DNA from: Couchioplanes caeruleus
GTDB taxonomy: Bacteria > Actinomycetota > Actinomycetes > Mycobacteriales > Micromonosporaceae
Reading direction: 5' to 3'
DNA length: 64,000 nucleotides
NCBI RefSeq assembly: GCF_003751945.1
Contig: NZ_RJKL01000001.1
Coordinates: forward strand, 3,348,001 to 3,412,000
The position numbers and the translations under genes were made by a program. The notes beneath the pieces are model-generated. The model had not been told where the DNA came from and made no database searches. It saw only the letters and a list, made by a program, of their open reading frames with translations. Shown here one piece after another: positions 26,564 to 35,830 of the stretch (positions within the stretch are counted from its first letter, which is position 1; every line of letters begins with the position of its first letter).

Positions 26564-27184
26564 TCATCCGACCGGGGTCGGAAAGCCGCGCTCCTGCTCG
26601 GCCACCAGCGTGCGCATCGCGTGCTCCACGACACCCACCAGAACGTTCTTCACCGAGTCGCGATGCCGCGCGTCACACATGATCAGCGGCACATGCGACG
26701 AGATCGCCAGGGCCTCGCGCACCTCGTCCGGCTCGTACTGGGGCGCGCCGTCGAAGCAGTTCAGCGCGACCAGATACGGCAGGTGACGGTTCTCGAAATA
26801 GTCCAGCGGCGCGAAGGCGTCGGAGATGCGACGGGTGTCCACCAGCACGGCCGCGCCGACGGCACCCCGGATCAGCTCGTCCCACATGAACCAGAAGCGT
26901 GTCTGGCCCGGTGTGCCGAACAGATAGAGGATCAGGTCGTCGGCCATGGTGATCCGGCCGAAGTCCATCGCCACCGTGGTCGTCTCTTTGCCCGGCACCT
27001 TGGACGCGTCGTCGATCCCCTGTCCCGCCGAGGTCATGACGGCCTCGGTGGTCAGCGGCTCGATCTCGGAGACCGCGCCGACCAGCGTCGTCTTGCCCAC
27101 GCCGAAGCCACCAGCGATGACGATCTTCGCGGAGGTGATCTCCTTGGGTTGCGCCCCCGCCCGCTCAGAGCTTGCGAAGTCCAC
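26564..27184 (-). CDS. cvnD: Conservon Ras-like GTPase CvnD
   Basis: A 206-residue small GTPase. The G1 loop GGFGVGKTT is at residues 25-33, the switch region contains LFGTPGQTRFWFMWDEL, and the base-specificity motif is NCFD in place of NKxD, as usual for CvnD. It is thought to relay or reset signals from the CvnA sensor at the membrane. The GTG start overlaps the 3' end of cvnC by 20 bp, and the protein opens with MDFASSERA as other CvnD proteins do. It ends 19 bp from the convergent HemD-wHTH gene. Confidence 0.93.
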   Translation of the reverse strand: MDFASSERAGAQPKEITSAKIVIAGGFGVGKTTLVGAVSEIEPLTTEAVMTSAGQGIDDASKVPGKETTTVAMDFGRITMADDLILYLFGTPGQTRFWFMWDELIRGAVGAAVLVDTRRISDAFAPLDYFENRHLPYLVALNCFDGAPQYEPDEVREALAISSHVPLIMCDARHRDSVKNVLVGVVEHAMRTLVAEQERGFPTPVG

Positions 27185-27527
27185 TCAACACCCTTTCCAG
27201 CAGATCCATCCGCTCCGTGAAACCTCTCTTGGGAGCGGCGCTGTGCAGCGACAACATCCCGTCGGCGACCATGTCGGCGACGAGAACCCGGGCGACTCCC
27301 AGCGGGAGCCTGCTGTAGGCCGCGATCTCGGCCAACGACTGCGCCCGGGGCTCGCACAGCACGGCTATGCGGTACTTGTCATGCCCGGCGAACCGGGCTT
27401 CCTGAACGGCGGCCTGGCTTGCCACCAGCACCGCCTCGATCGGTATCTCCCGGCGCGGTTCCGTCCGGCCCCGGGTGACCGCGTACGGTCGGACCAGATT
27501 GCCGCGGGGGTCGTGCGGCTGTCCCAT
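27165..27527 (-). CDS. cvnC: Conservon DUF742 protein CvnC
   Basis: A 120-residue DUF742 protein with ATG at 27525-27527 and a very strong ribosome site (GGAAGGAGGTGA) upstream. NLVRPYAVTRGRTEP is the family opening, and the C-terminal half (YSRLPLGVARVLVADMVADG) looks like a winged helix. It is a presumed partner of CvnB and CvnD. The frame is open upstream through cvnB and cvnA, but that part is antisense-like noise and excluded. Confidence 0.92.
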   Translation of the reverse strand: MGQPHDPRGNLVRPYAVTRGRTEPRREIPIEAVLVASQAAVQEARFAGHDKYRIAVLCEPRAQSLAEIAAYSRLPLGVARVLVADMVADGMLSLHSAAPKRGFTERMDLLERVLSGLRKL

Positions 27528-27577
27528 CGAGCGGTCACCTCCTTCCGGCTGTCGCACGCGTGGTGACGGAGACGGTC

Positions 27578-27991
27578 CTAGACCTGGCCCGCGACGGCCT
27601 CGCGCGGCGCCGGCACCAGGGCGGCGCCGACCCGCTCGACGAGCAGCGCCATCTCGTAGCCGACCTGGCCGACGTCGCAACTGCGTGCGGCCAGCACGGC
27701 CATCGACGATCCGTCGCTGATGGACATCAGGAACAGGTACCCGCTGTCCATCTCGATGATCGTCTGCTGCACCTGGCCCGCGTCGAACATGCGGGACGCG
27801 CCGTCGGTGAGGCTGACCACGCCGGAGGTGATCGCCGCGAGCTGGTCGGCGCGGTCCGCGGGCAGGTCCCGTGACGAGGCCAGCAGCAGGCCGTCGGCGG
27901 ATACCGCGACCACGTGGGCTATGCCCGCCACGCTGTCGGCGAAGTTGCTGAGCAGCCAGCCCATGTCCTGCATGGTGGGGGGCCTGGTCAC
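27578..27991 (-). CDS. cvnB: Conservon roadblock/LC7 protein CvnB
   Basis: A 137-residue roadblock/LC7-domain protein (MGWLLSNFADSVAGIAHVVAVSADGLLLA; GYLFLMSISDGSSMAVLA). Such proteins act on small GTPases, here CvnD, as GTPase-activating or scaffold partners. The start overlaps the cvnA stop by 4 bp, and cvnC follows after 50 bp. Confidence 0.93.
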   Translation of the reverse strand: MTRPPTMQDMGWLLSNFADSVAGIAHVVAVSADGLLLASSRDLPADRADQLAAITSGVVSLTDGASRMFDAGQVQQTIIEMDSGYLFLMSISDGSSMAVLAARSCDVGQVGYEMALLVERVGAALVPAPREAVAGQV

Positions 27992-30900
27992 TGTCCGTTC
28001 TCCTTAGGAGCAGGGGCGCCCGCGGCAGCTTCCTCGCTGCCTGCCGTACGCCCTCGTTGCACGCCTCGGTGGTACGCGGAGAGCAGACCGCGTACCTCAT
28101 CCGGGCTGCGCCGTTTCTGGTTGCGTGGGTTGCTGTCGACCCCGCCCGGCACCAACTGTGCCTGGGGCACCCGCTTGGGCAGCCCGGAACGGGTGGTGTC
28201 GGTGACGGCGGGCTCCGCCGCCGCCATCGCCCGCTGCCATCCGTCGTCGGCGGCGGTACGCCACACGTCCTCCGCCGACTTGCGCGGGCGAGGCACCGAC
28301 TGGCCGCCGCCGTCCGTGCCGGACTCCGCCGCCGAGGATCCACCTCGCCGCGCGGTGTCGACGCCCACGGTGGCCGGAGCGGGATGGGCGGAGACCGCCG
28401 GAGACACCGGAACCGCGGAGATCGGGGCGGTGTGCGGCATCGGAGCAGGGGAAGCCGATGTGGCGGTCACGGAGACCAACGGGTTCGGCGGGGGTGCGTA
28501 GCCCGCGGTCGGCATGCCCCACTCCTCGGAGATCGATCCTTTGTGGCCCTCGAACCAGCTCTGTTGCATCTGCAGGAAGATAGGCGCGGCCTCGGGCCGA
28601 TCCTCGCGCGGTGCCGGTACGGGAGGCGGAGGCGGGGGCGGCATCGCGGCGAGGGCGGCTCCCCAGCCCTGCGCGTCTGCGCCCGCGCGCGGCGCCTGGC
28701 CGCCCTCGGGGGTCACGAAGCCCACCGACGGCACGGTCGGATACGCCATCGTCGGGGAGCCGGCGACCCCGGAGTCCCACACCGAGGTTTGCGCCGGATC
28801 GGGATCGTCCGGCCGGGCCACCCGGGTGGGCAACGGCGGCCGGTCATCGACCCCGCGCCTGGGCAGCGCGGGCCGATTCGGCGTCGGGAAGCCGTCGCCG
28901 GTGCCCGGTCGCTGCGAGGGCAGCAGTGGCAGGTGCGGATGGACGGGAAGAGCCGGCTGCGGCGGCGCCGAGACCGTCGGGAGGTCGGTCTCGGTCCGAG
29001 GATGACCGTCGCCGGAGTCCTGCCGCCTCGGACTCGGACCGATCGCCGGCAGAGTGGCCGTCTCCGCGGCGGAGTGGCCCAGAGGCATCGGATCGTTCCA
29101 CCCGATCGGCGCCGGGTCGAGCTGGCGGTTGCCGCGGGTGTGCGGGTCCATCGGCCGGATGCCGGGCAGCACCACGATGCTGTTCGGCAGCACCACCTGC
29201 GCGACCGTGCCGCCCTCCAGGTTGGCACGCAGCTCGACGCGGATGCCGTACCGGTTGGCGAGGCGGCTGACGACGGCGAGACCCATCAGGCGGAAGGCCG
29301 CCACGTCGACGTCGGTCGTCTCGGCGAGGCGGCGGTTGAGCCCGTCCATCTGTTCCTCGGTCATGCCGAGGCCGCGGTCCTCGACCTGGATGACCACGTA
29401 GTCGCGGATGCGCCGGCCGTCCGCGACCACCACCGTGTTGGGCGGCGAGAATCGGGTGGCGTTGTCCAGAAGCTCCGCGACGAGCCGCACGACGTCGTTG
29501 ACCGCGACGGCGGCGATGGAGATGTCGGTGTCCACCGTCCCGAACTCGATGCGGTTGTAGAGCTCGACCTCGGACTGCGCGGCGCGCAGCGCGTCGACCA
29601 CGAGCGCGTCCTCGCGCCGCGGCGCGCTGGAGTCGGCGCCGGCGAGGACGAGCAGGTTCTCGTCGTTGCGGCGCATCCGGGTCGCGAGGTGGTCGAGCTC
29701 GAAGAGCTGGGCGAGCCGCTTCGGGTCCTCCTCGCCGCGCTCGATCTGGTCGAGCTCGCCGATCATGCGGTCGACCAGGTTCTGCGAGCGGCGGGCCAGG
29801 TTGAGGAACATCGCCGAGACGCTCGTCCGGAGGGCGGCCTGCTCGGCGGCGACCCGGACGGCCTCCTTGTGCACCACGTTGAAGGCCTGCGCCACCTGGC
29901 CGACCTCGTCGCGGTTGCTGAGCCGGATCGGGTCGCGCACCTGGCGGACGATGTCCTCGGCGCCACCCTCGCCCAGGCTGCGGACGTCGCGCAGCCGGGC
30001 GACGGCGTCGGGCAGGTCACGGTTGGCCACGGCGAGGGCGCCCTCGCGCAGTCTGCGCAGCGAGAGGTTGAGCGAGCGGGCCAGCACGACGGCCAGCACG
30101 ATCGCGATGATCAGGGTGAGCAGCACCAGGGCGGACTCGATGGCGGCCTGCCGGGTGACCGCGGCGGTCTCGTCGCCGGCCTGCCGCAGCGCTTGCCCCT
30201 CGAGCCGCTGCTCGGCCCAGCGCATGAGGTCGACGACGGATCCCATGGACTGGGTGATGTCGCCCGGGGCGACCGCCGCGCCCCGCAGGAGCTGGGTGGC
30301 GATCTCGTCGGCGAGGTTGACCGCGTCCCCCGCGACCGTGCTGTCCACCAGGGCCTGTTGCTCGGGGGTGGCGACCAGGGCGAAGCCCTCGAGGGCCTCC
30401 TGCTGGCCGGTCTGTGTGGAGGTGAAGACGGACAACTGCTCGTCGCTGGTGTCGCCGGCGACGCGGGCGGCGTACGCGACCGCCTCCTGCTCGGCGGTGC
30501 CGGCCTTGGCCCGGGCGAACGCGGAGACGGCGCGGAGGCTGTCGGCGACCGCGCCCTCGCCGGCGTACTGACTCAGCAGCTCGCCGTAGCCGACGAGGTC
30601 GGCGATCACGACGCCGTAGCGCAAGACCGCCTCGGCGACGGCGATCTCGTCGCGATCCGCGATCTTCTTCCGGGTTGCGTCCATCGTCCGCAGATGATCG
30701 TCGATCCTGGTCAGACGGGCCTGGAGGGCCGCCGGCGGCTCGCCCTGCGCCCGTCGCGCCAGGCTGTACTCCCGGATCCGCCGATCACTCTCCGCGATGA
30801 CAGCGTTGTAACCCTCCGGTTTGGCGCGTGGATCGGCCAGATACTCGGCCGCCGCGATCCGTTCCTCGTGGAGCTGATGGGTCAGCTCGGAGACGTCCGT

Positions 30901-31182
30901 GGAGAGCCGGGTGAGGTCTTCCACCTGACCCGCGTTGAGAGCGCGACCGCCGACGTCGAGCAGCCGCACCGCCGCGAGGGCGAGCACGGCGAGCAGCGGC
31001 ACGAAGAGAATGAGCGCGAGCTTGGAACGGATCCGAGCATCGCGCAGCCGCGGGAACCACCGGCGCCGCTCGCCGATGCCGGCGCCACCGCCGTCCCGAC
31101 CTCGGTCTGCGCTGCTCAGTGCGGGATCGACGGCAGCGCGCGCGAGACCGGTCGAGGCCTGGGTCGAAGATCCGGTGCTCAC
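27988..31182 (-). CDS. cvnA: Conservon sensor histidine-kinase-like protein CvnA
   Basis: A 1064-residue membrane sensor. A transmembrane helix at about 52-72, an external nitrate/nitrite-sensing (NIT-like) domain at about 75-345, a second helix at about 347-369 and a HAMP region precede the kinase part. The modified H-region reads LFELDHLATRMRRNDENL (about 492-509). The ATPase domain shows AELLDNATRFSPP (about 570-585) and EDRGLGM. A Pro-rich, low-complexity tail fills residues 700-1064. It is the first gene of the conservon and is coupled to cvnB. Confidence 0.93.
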   Translation of the reverse strand: MSTGSSTQASTGLARAAVDPALSSADRGRDGGGAGIGERRRWFPRLRDARIRSKLALILFVPLLAVLALAAVRLLDVGGRALNAGQVEDLTRLSTDVSELTHQLHEERIAAAEYLADPRAKPEGYNAVIAESDRRIREYSLARRAQGEPPAALQARLTRIDDHLRTMDATRKKIADRDEIAVAEAVLRYGVVIADLVGYGELLSQYAGEGAVADSLRAVSAFARAKAGTAEQEAVAYAARVAGDTSDEQLSVFTSTQTGQQEALEGFALVATPEQQALVDSTVAGDAVNLADEIATQLLRGAAVAPGDITQSMGSVVDLMRWAEQRLEGQALRQAGDETAAVTRQAAIESALVLLTLIIAIVLAVVLARSLNLSLRRLREGALAVANRDLPDAVARLRDVRSLGEGGAEDIVRQVRDPIRLSNRDEVGQVAQAFNVVHKEAVRVAAEQAALRTSVSAMFLNLARRSQNLVDRMIGELDQIERGEEDPKRLAQLFELDHLATRMRRNDENLLVLAGADSSAPRREDALVVDALRAAQSEVELYNRIEFGTVDTDISIAAVAVNDVVRLVAELLDNATRFSPPNTVVVADGRRIRDYVVIQVEDRGLGMTEEQMDGLNRRLAETTDVDVAAFRLMGLAVVSRLANRYGIRVELRANLEGGTVAQVVLPNSIVVLPGIRPMDPHTRGNRQLDPAPIGWNDPMPLGHSAAETATLPAIGPSPRRQDSGDGHPRTETDLPTVSAPPQPALPVHPHLPLLPSQRPGTGDGFPTPNRPALPRRGVDDRPPLPTRVARPDDPDPAQTSVWDSGVAGSPTMAYPTVPSVGFVTPEGGQAPRAGADAQGWGAALAAMPPPPPPPVPAPREDRPEAAPIFLQMQQSWFEGHKGSISEEWGMPTAGYAPPPNPLVSVTATSASPAPMPHTAPISAVPVSPAVSAHPAPATVGVDTARRGGSSAAESGTDGGGQSVPRPRKSAEDVWRTAADDGWQRAMAAAEPAVTDTTRSGLPKRVPQAQLVPGGVDSNPRNQKRRSPDEVRGLLSAYHRGVQRGRTAGSEEAAAGAPAPKENGQ

Positions 31183-31647
31183 GACATCTCCTCGCTGATC
31201 ATCCCCGCATCTCTTCGCCCGACCGGCCGCTGTCGCACGGGCCCGACCGACGGCGGCACGGCTCGGGCGACAGGCGGCACGGCCGCGATTTCATCAGAGT
31301 CGGCAACCGTTTGGGAAGTACGAGACGTCCCGGAAACAGGGTTCACGGAAGCCCGGCAATCACCAATACGGGTCGACAAGCGACAGTGCGTAGGCGTTGA
31401 CGTGCGCGAATGTAACCGTAACAACGGCATGTGTCGACACAGTGACGATCATCCATCAAGATTCCAACCACTATGTGGGATCCCCGTCCCGCACACCACG
31501 TCGGGCGCGGCTTGACCAGCAACCCTCACGTTGGCAAGGTTTGGCGCGATCGAACGGACGCGCTGTCCGTGTTTCCGCGGTCCACTCCGGACAACATCGC
31601 GTTCCGGGACACCACGTCCCGTCTCCGCCCTCGAGGAGGCACCCCCA
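31183..31647. other. 465-bp divergent region between cvnA and the lipoprotein gene
   Basis: No supported gene. The less GC-rich stretch 31300-31500 probably holds both promoters. A perfect palindrome TGTGTCGACACA lies at 31430-31441. A CGGGAC-ACCAC-GTCCCG hairpin (31605-31621) sits just before the GAGGAGG ribosome site of the next gene. Neither has a known binding protein. Confidence 0.5.
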
Positions 31648-32808
31648 GTGAGGCTCCCCCGTCGCCTGACGGCGTCCGCCGCCGCATCGGCGCTCGTCAT
31701 ATCCGCCCTCACGGGCTGCGACTCCGGCAGCGAACCCGGCGCGAAGGCCGACGTCGTCATCGGCGCCGACCTGGCATCGGGCTCGGCGATGGACGCCGCG
31801 TACGCCCGCGCGCTGCAACTCCGGGTCGAGCAGATCAACGCCTCCGGCGTGCTCAGCGACCACAACCTCGTGCTCCGCGTCCAGGACAACAAGTCCGACC
31901 CCACGGCGTCGCTGCGCAACATCAGCACGCTCGCCGACGATCCGTCGGTCGCCGCGATCATCAGCGGCGGCTGCAACGAGTGCGTCGTCGGCGCCGCCAA
32001 GACCATCAACGACAAGCGGGTGCCCACGATCGCCCTCGCCGCGGCCGACGAGGTCAGCACGCCGGTCGAGAGCCGTCGGTACGTCTTCAAGATCGGCCCC
32101 AACGCGAGCGACAGCTCGGCCGCACTCGTGGCCGACCTCGTCCGGACCCACACCAGGTCGGTCGCCCTGCTCTACTCCGACGACCTCTACGGCAAGGGCG
32201 GCCGCACCCGCATGACCGCGCAGCTCGCGCGGGCCGGCATCAGCGTCAAGAACCAGCTTCCGGTCAAGCCGACCGCGACGGACGTCACCCAGACCGTCGG
32301 TACGCTCACCGATGCCGAGCCGGACGCCCTCGTCGTCTGGACCGGTCCGGACCAGGCGACGCTCGCCGCAATGAGCGCCAAGGCCGCCGGCTACCAGGGC
32401 CGGATGTACTTCGACGCCGCGGCCGCGGGGGACCTCTTCCTGCCCCAGGAGGCCGCGGCGGCCACAAGCAACGCCACCATGGTGTTCACCCAGATCCTCG
32501 CGATCGACGACGTGATCGCGACGACCCCGGCCAAGGCCGCCCGCAAGCAGTGGTTCCGGGACTACACCTCCCGTTACGGCAGCTACTCGGGGGTCGCCTC
32601 GTTCGGCGCGGACGCGGTGAGCCTGATCGCCGACGCGGTCGCGAGGGCCGGCGGGGACCGCCAGCAGATCCGCGCCATCCTGGAGACCTCGCAGACCGAC
32701 GGCCTGTCCGGACCGATCCGGCTGACCCCGGACAACCATTCGGGCCTCATGCCGCAGGCGCTGACCCTGCTGGTCGCCCGCAGCGGCCGCTGGCGGCTGC
32801 TGAGCTGA
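31648..32808 (+). CDS. Branched-chain-amino-acid-type ABC substrate-binding lipoprotein
   Basis: A 386-residue secreted lipoprotein. The signal sequence ends in SALTGC with Cys24 as the lipid site. The mature part is a type I periplasmic-binding fold of the LivJ kind (VVIGADLASGSAMDAAYARALQLRV; ISGGCNECVVGAAK; YSDDLYGKGG). No LivHMGF permease or ATPase genes follow, so it is either an orphan binding protein or a sensor lipoprotein. The GTG at 31648 is preferred: GAGGAGG lies at 31633-31639 and the signal peptide starts cleanly there, although the frame is open from 31531. Confidence 0.85.
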   Translation: MRLPRRLTASAAASALVISALTGCDSGSEPGAKADVVIGADLASGSAMDAAYARALQLRVEQINASGVLSDHNLVLRVQDNKSDPTASLRNISTLADDPSVAAIISGGCNECVVGAAKTINDKRVPTIALAAADEVSTPVESRRYVFKIGPNASDSSAALVADLVRTHTRSVALLYSDDLYGKGGRTRMTAQLARAGISVKNQLPVKPTATDVTQTVGTLTDAEPDALVVWTGPDQATLAAMSAKAAGYQGRMYFDAAAAGDLFLPQEAAAATSNATMVFTQILAIDDVIATTPAKAARKQWFRDYTSRYGSYSGVASFGADAVSLIADAVARAGGDRQQIRAILETSQTDGLSGPIRLTPDNHSGLMPQALTLLVARSGRWRLLS

Positions 32809-32865
32809 CCGGCCCGCTCGCCGAGAAGGTCGCCTGGCACCTCGGCTTCGGATGAGACCACAGAT

Positions 32866-32903
32866 CGCAAGGGGCGCCGGTCTCCGCACCGGCGCCCCTT
32901 GCG
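32866..32903. terminator. Strong hairpin between convergent transporter genes
   Basis: A perfect 16-bp stem, CGCAAGGGGCGCCGGT (32866-32881) with its complement (32888-32903), around loop CTCCGC. It sits between the ends of two convergent genes and would stop transcription from both sides. T-runs are poor on both strands. Confidence 0.8.
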
Positions 32904-32916
32904 GACATACGCGCGC

Positions 32917-33738
32917 TCAGCGGGCGGAGGTCGTCGCCCGCACCCAAGGGAGTGCGAGCCGCTCGATGAGCACCAGCAGGTAATACAGCACGATGCTCAC
33001 CAGCGCCAGCAGCGTGATCGCGGCGAACGCCGTCGGGGTATCGCCCTGGCCGCTGGTCTGCACGATGATCATGCCCAGCCCGGTCGAGCCGTACTGCATC
33101 TCGCCGACCACCACCCCGATCACCGCGAGCGGCATGGCGACCTTGAGGCCGACGAAGATCTGCGGCAGCGCGGCGGGCAGCCGCACCCGCCGGAAGATCT
33201 GCGACCGTGAGGCGTCCATGGCGCGGGCCAGCTCGACCAGGTCCGCCGGGGTGCTGGTCAGGCCGGTCGCCGTGGCGAGCACGATGGGAAAGAAGCAGAC
33301 CATGAACGCCATGGCGAGGATCGGGGTCCGGCCGTACCCGAACCAGATCAGCATCAGCGGCGCGAGCGCCACCTTGGGCACCGCGTTGAACGCCACCAGC
33401 AGCGGCGAGAACATCCGCTCGACCGGCCGCCAGGCGGCGATGGCCACCCCGATCAGCACGCCGACGACCAGCGAGAGAGCGAAGCCGAGAACGGTCGCCA
33501 GGGTGGTGTGCCAGGCCTCGGTGAGCAGCAGCTCGCGATAGCGCCCGAAGCCGTCGGCCACGTCGGACGGGCTGGGCAGCACCACCGTGTTGATCTCGAG
33601 GGCCGCGGTGACGGTCCACCATGCACCCACCGCGGCGGCCAGCCCGAGCAGCGGCCACAGAACTGCCCCGAACGTACGGCGGGGCACGGGCGCCACGGCC
33701 GGCGCCGCGGACGCGGGAGTGCTCGCCAGGTCGGTCAC
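32917..33738 (-). CDS. ABC transporter permease, NitT/TauT (TauC/SsuC) type
   Basis: A 273-residue inner-membrane protein with about six helices. The cytoplasmic coupling (EAA) loop reads ELARAMDASRSQIFRRVRLPAALPQI near residues 170-195. It forms the channel of the importer whose binding protein is encoded just upstream (33802) and whose ATPase is divergent (35073). The family takes up nitrate, taurine, sulfonates, pyrimidines or thiamine precursors; the sequence alone does not decide. Confidence 0.9.
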   Translation of the reverse strand: MTDLASTPASAAPAVAPVPRRTFGAVLWPLLGLAAAVGAWWTVTAALEINTVVLPSPSDVADGFGRYRELLLTEAWHTTLATVLGFALSLVVGVLIGVAIAAWRPVERMFSPLLVAFNAVPKVALAPLMLIWFGYGRTPILAMAFMVCFFPIVLATATGLTSTPADLVELARAMDASRSQIFRRVRLPAALPQIFVGLKVAMPLAVIGVVVGEMQYGSTGLGMIIVQTSGQGDTPTAFAAITLLALVSIVLYYLLVLIERLALPWVRATTSAR

Positions 33739-33801
33739 GTCTCATCGCTCCCTCCGTCGGTCGCGGAGCGCCCGGGCAGGGCACCCCGCGCCGGTGGCGG
33801 A

Positions 33802-34854
33802 TCAGGCGTTCGGCACCAGGTCGAACGTGATGACCTGCTCGGGCGTGAGCCCCGCGGGAATCTGCCCGGATCCCTGCAGGATCGCGATGCTGCGCGCCAC
33901 GCGCTGGCTGTCGAGAGCGCCGACCGGCACACCGGCGGCCTCCGAGCGCACGAACGGTCCCATCAGCGTCAGCTCGGCGGCGGCCGACTGCGGGTTGGCG
34001 GTGGGCACGTACTTCTTCAGGATCGTGCCCGCCTCCTCGGGGTTGGTGATCGAGGCTTGCAGGCCCTTGAGCAGCGCCGCGGTGAACTTGCGGACCTTCT
34101 CGGGGTTGTCCTTGGCGTACTGGGAAGACGTGATCAGCACATTGCCGTAGAGATCCTGCAGATAGTCGCTGTAGGGCAGCAGCACCGCGGTCTTCTTGGC
34201 GATGCCCTCGATGGTGGGCTTGCCGACCACGAACTGCCCGATCGCGTCCACCTTGTGCTGTGCCAACGTGCCGAAGAGCGTCTGCGCCGTGCCGTTCTCG
34301 AACTTGACCTTGGACGCGTCCACGCTGGCAAGCTTGGCGTACGTCGGGAAGAGGTTGCGCACCACGGATCCGGGGGTGTCCGCGATGGTCTTGCCCTCGA
34401 GATCCTTGGGCGTGGCGATGCCGTAGCCGTCGAGTGACATGATCGCCGCCATGGTGCGCTGCTGGATCGCCGCCACCGCGGTGAAGCCGGTGATCTTCGG
34501 TGCGCCACCGGACCCGCCCGCGGCGAGCAGGCCGCCGGTGAGGTCGATCGGGACGAACTGCGCCTGTCCACCGACGATCGCCTTGACGTTGTCGCCGCTG
34601 CCGTTGCCCGGCTTGATCTCCACGTCGAAGCCCGCGTCGCGGAAGAAGCCCTTTTCCTTGGCCACATACGCGAACGAGTCGCGGCCGAAGGTGCCGAACG
34701 ACGTCAGGTAGGTGACCTTTTCCAGCGTCTGCGTGCCGCCGGCCGCGCCCTTGTCGTCCCCGTCGTCGCAACCTGCGGCGGCGAGAGTCGTGGCCAGCGC
34801 GGCGACCACGAGCGTGCGGGTGAATGTCCTTCTGTGCACCGTGTTCCTTCCCAA
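33802..34854 (-). CDS. ABC transporter substrate-binding lipoprotein, NMT1/ThiY-like
   Basis: A 350-residue lipoprotein. The signal peptide ends LAAAGC with Cys29. The mature part has the NMT1/THI5/SsuA fold (VTYLTSFGTFGRDSFAYVAKEKGFF; FRDAGFDVEIKPGNGSGDNVKA). Some relatives bind the thiamine pyrimidine or its degradation product, which would fit the thi genes 4 kb away; others bind sulfonates. The gene leads the leftward unit with the permease and faces the ATPase gene across a 218-bp region containing a dyad. Confidence 0.88.
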   Translation of the reverse strand: MGRNTVHRRTFTRTLVVAALATTLAAAGCDDGDDKGAAGGTQTLEKVTYLTSFGTFGRDSFAYVAKEKGFFRDAGFDVEIKPGNGSGDNVKAIVGGQAQFVPIDLTGGLLAAGGSGGAPKITGFTAVAAIQQRTMAAIMSLDGYGIATPKDLEGKTIADTPGSVVRNLFPTYAKLASVDASKVKFENGTAQTLFGTLAQHKVDAIGQFVVGKPTIEGIAKKTAVLLPYSDYLQDLYGNVLITSSQYAKDNPEKVRKFTAALLKGLQASITNPEEAGTILKKYVPTANPQSAAAELTLMGPFVRSEAAGVPVGALDSQRVARSIAILQGSGQIPAGLTPEQVITFDLVPNA

Positions 34855-34950
34855 CCGAGGGGTGTTGAGGCGGTCGGCGCCGGCGGCGGGGGGTGCCGTG
34901 GCGCCGGATGGTGGTGTGACGACCTCGCGGCGTTAGCGTAGGGGAACAGA

Positions 34951-34965
34951 CATCGATCATCGATG
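34951..34965. promoter_or_regulatory. Palindromic dyad in the divergent importer promoter region
   Basis: CATCGAT-C-ATCGATG is a perfect 7+1+7 inverted repeat. A further half-like CATCGA lies at 34975-34980. Placed 97 bp before the binding-protein start and 108 bp before the ATPase start, it is well sited to control both directions. The regulator is unknown. Confidence 0.55.
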
Positions 34966-35072
34966 ACGGATGTGCATCGAAGACCCTTTGCGGACAGGCT
35001 CCCCGCGACGACGGACCATGATATGGCTACAGTGGCAGCGCATTGATCACACTCCATTGAAAGCGCGCGCAG

Positions 35073-35822
35073 ATGATCCGTCTCTCGGGTGTCTCACGGA
35101 CCTTCACGGGCCGTTCCGGCACCGTGGACGCCCTGGGCGGAATCGATCTCGAGGTCGCGGAGGCCGAGTTCGTCGCCGTGCTCGGTCGCTCCGGGTGTGG
35201 CAAGTCCACTCTGCTGCGCCTCATCGCCGGCCTGCTCCCGGCCACATCGGGAGAGGTACACGTATCAGGCGACCGGGTGACGAAACCCCGCCGCGACATG
35301 GCGATGATGTTCCAGCGGCCGGCCCTGCTGCCCTGGCGCTCGGTGCTCGACAACGTGCTGCTTCCGGTGCAGATCTTCGGCTGGCGGAAGGCTGCCCACC
35401 GCCAGCGGGCGCACGAGCTGCTGACCATGACCGGCCTCGGCGGCTTCGAACGACGGCTGCCCCATGAGCTCTCGGGCGGCATGCAGCAACGGGTCGCGCT
35501 CTGCCGCTCGCTGATAGCCAACCCGCGCGTGATGCTCATGGACGAGCCCTTCTCCGCGCTCGACGCGCTCACCCGGGAGGAGCTGTCGGGCGAGCTGCAG
35601 CGTGTGCACATGGAGCTCAACACGACCATCGTCTTCGTCACTCACTCGATCGACGAGGCGGTCCTGCTCGCCGACCGGGTCGTGGTGCTCAGTCCCCGGC
35701 CGGGCCGCATCCGCGAGATCCTCGACATCAAGATCCCCCGGCCGCGCACCCTGGGCCGCGGCGCCCACCTCGACGAAGTCGCCCGGTGCAGCGCCGAGCT
35801 GCACGAATTGCTGATGGCCTAG
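35073..35822 (+). CDS. ABC transporter ATP-binding protein, NitT/TauT (TauB/SsuB) type
   Basis: A 249-residue ATPase with Walker A GRSGCGKST (38-46), signature LSGGMQQR, Walker B followed by DEPFSALDALTREEL and a THSIDEAV H-loop, all intact. It serves the permease and lipoprotein encoded divergently. It is followed after 8 bp by the LLM oxidoreductase, so transport and that enzyme are probably expressed together. Confidence 0.93.
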   Translation: MIRLSGVSRTFTGRSGTVDALGGIDLEVAEAEFVAVLGRSGCGKSTLLRLIAGLLPATSGEVHVSGDRVTKPRRDMAMMFQRPALLPWRSVLDNVLLPVQIFGWRKAAHRQRAHELLTMTGLGGFERRLPHELSGGMQQRVALCRSLIANPRVMLMDEPFSALDALTREELSGELQRVHMELNTTIVFVTHSIDEAVLLADRVVVLSPRPGRIREILDIKIPRPRTLGRGAHLDEVARCSAELHELLMA

Positions 35823-35830
35823 GGAAGTCG

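Noticed and set aside
28057..31515. An open frame of more than 1100 residues opposite cvnA
   Set aside because: It is antisense to a fully recognisable sensor kinase and consists of Arg/Val/Gly/Asp-rich noise.
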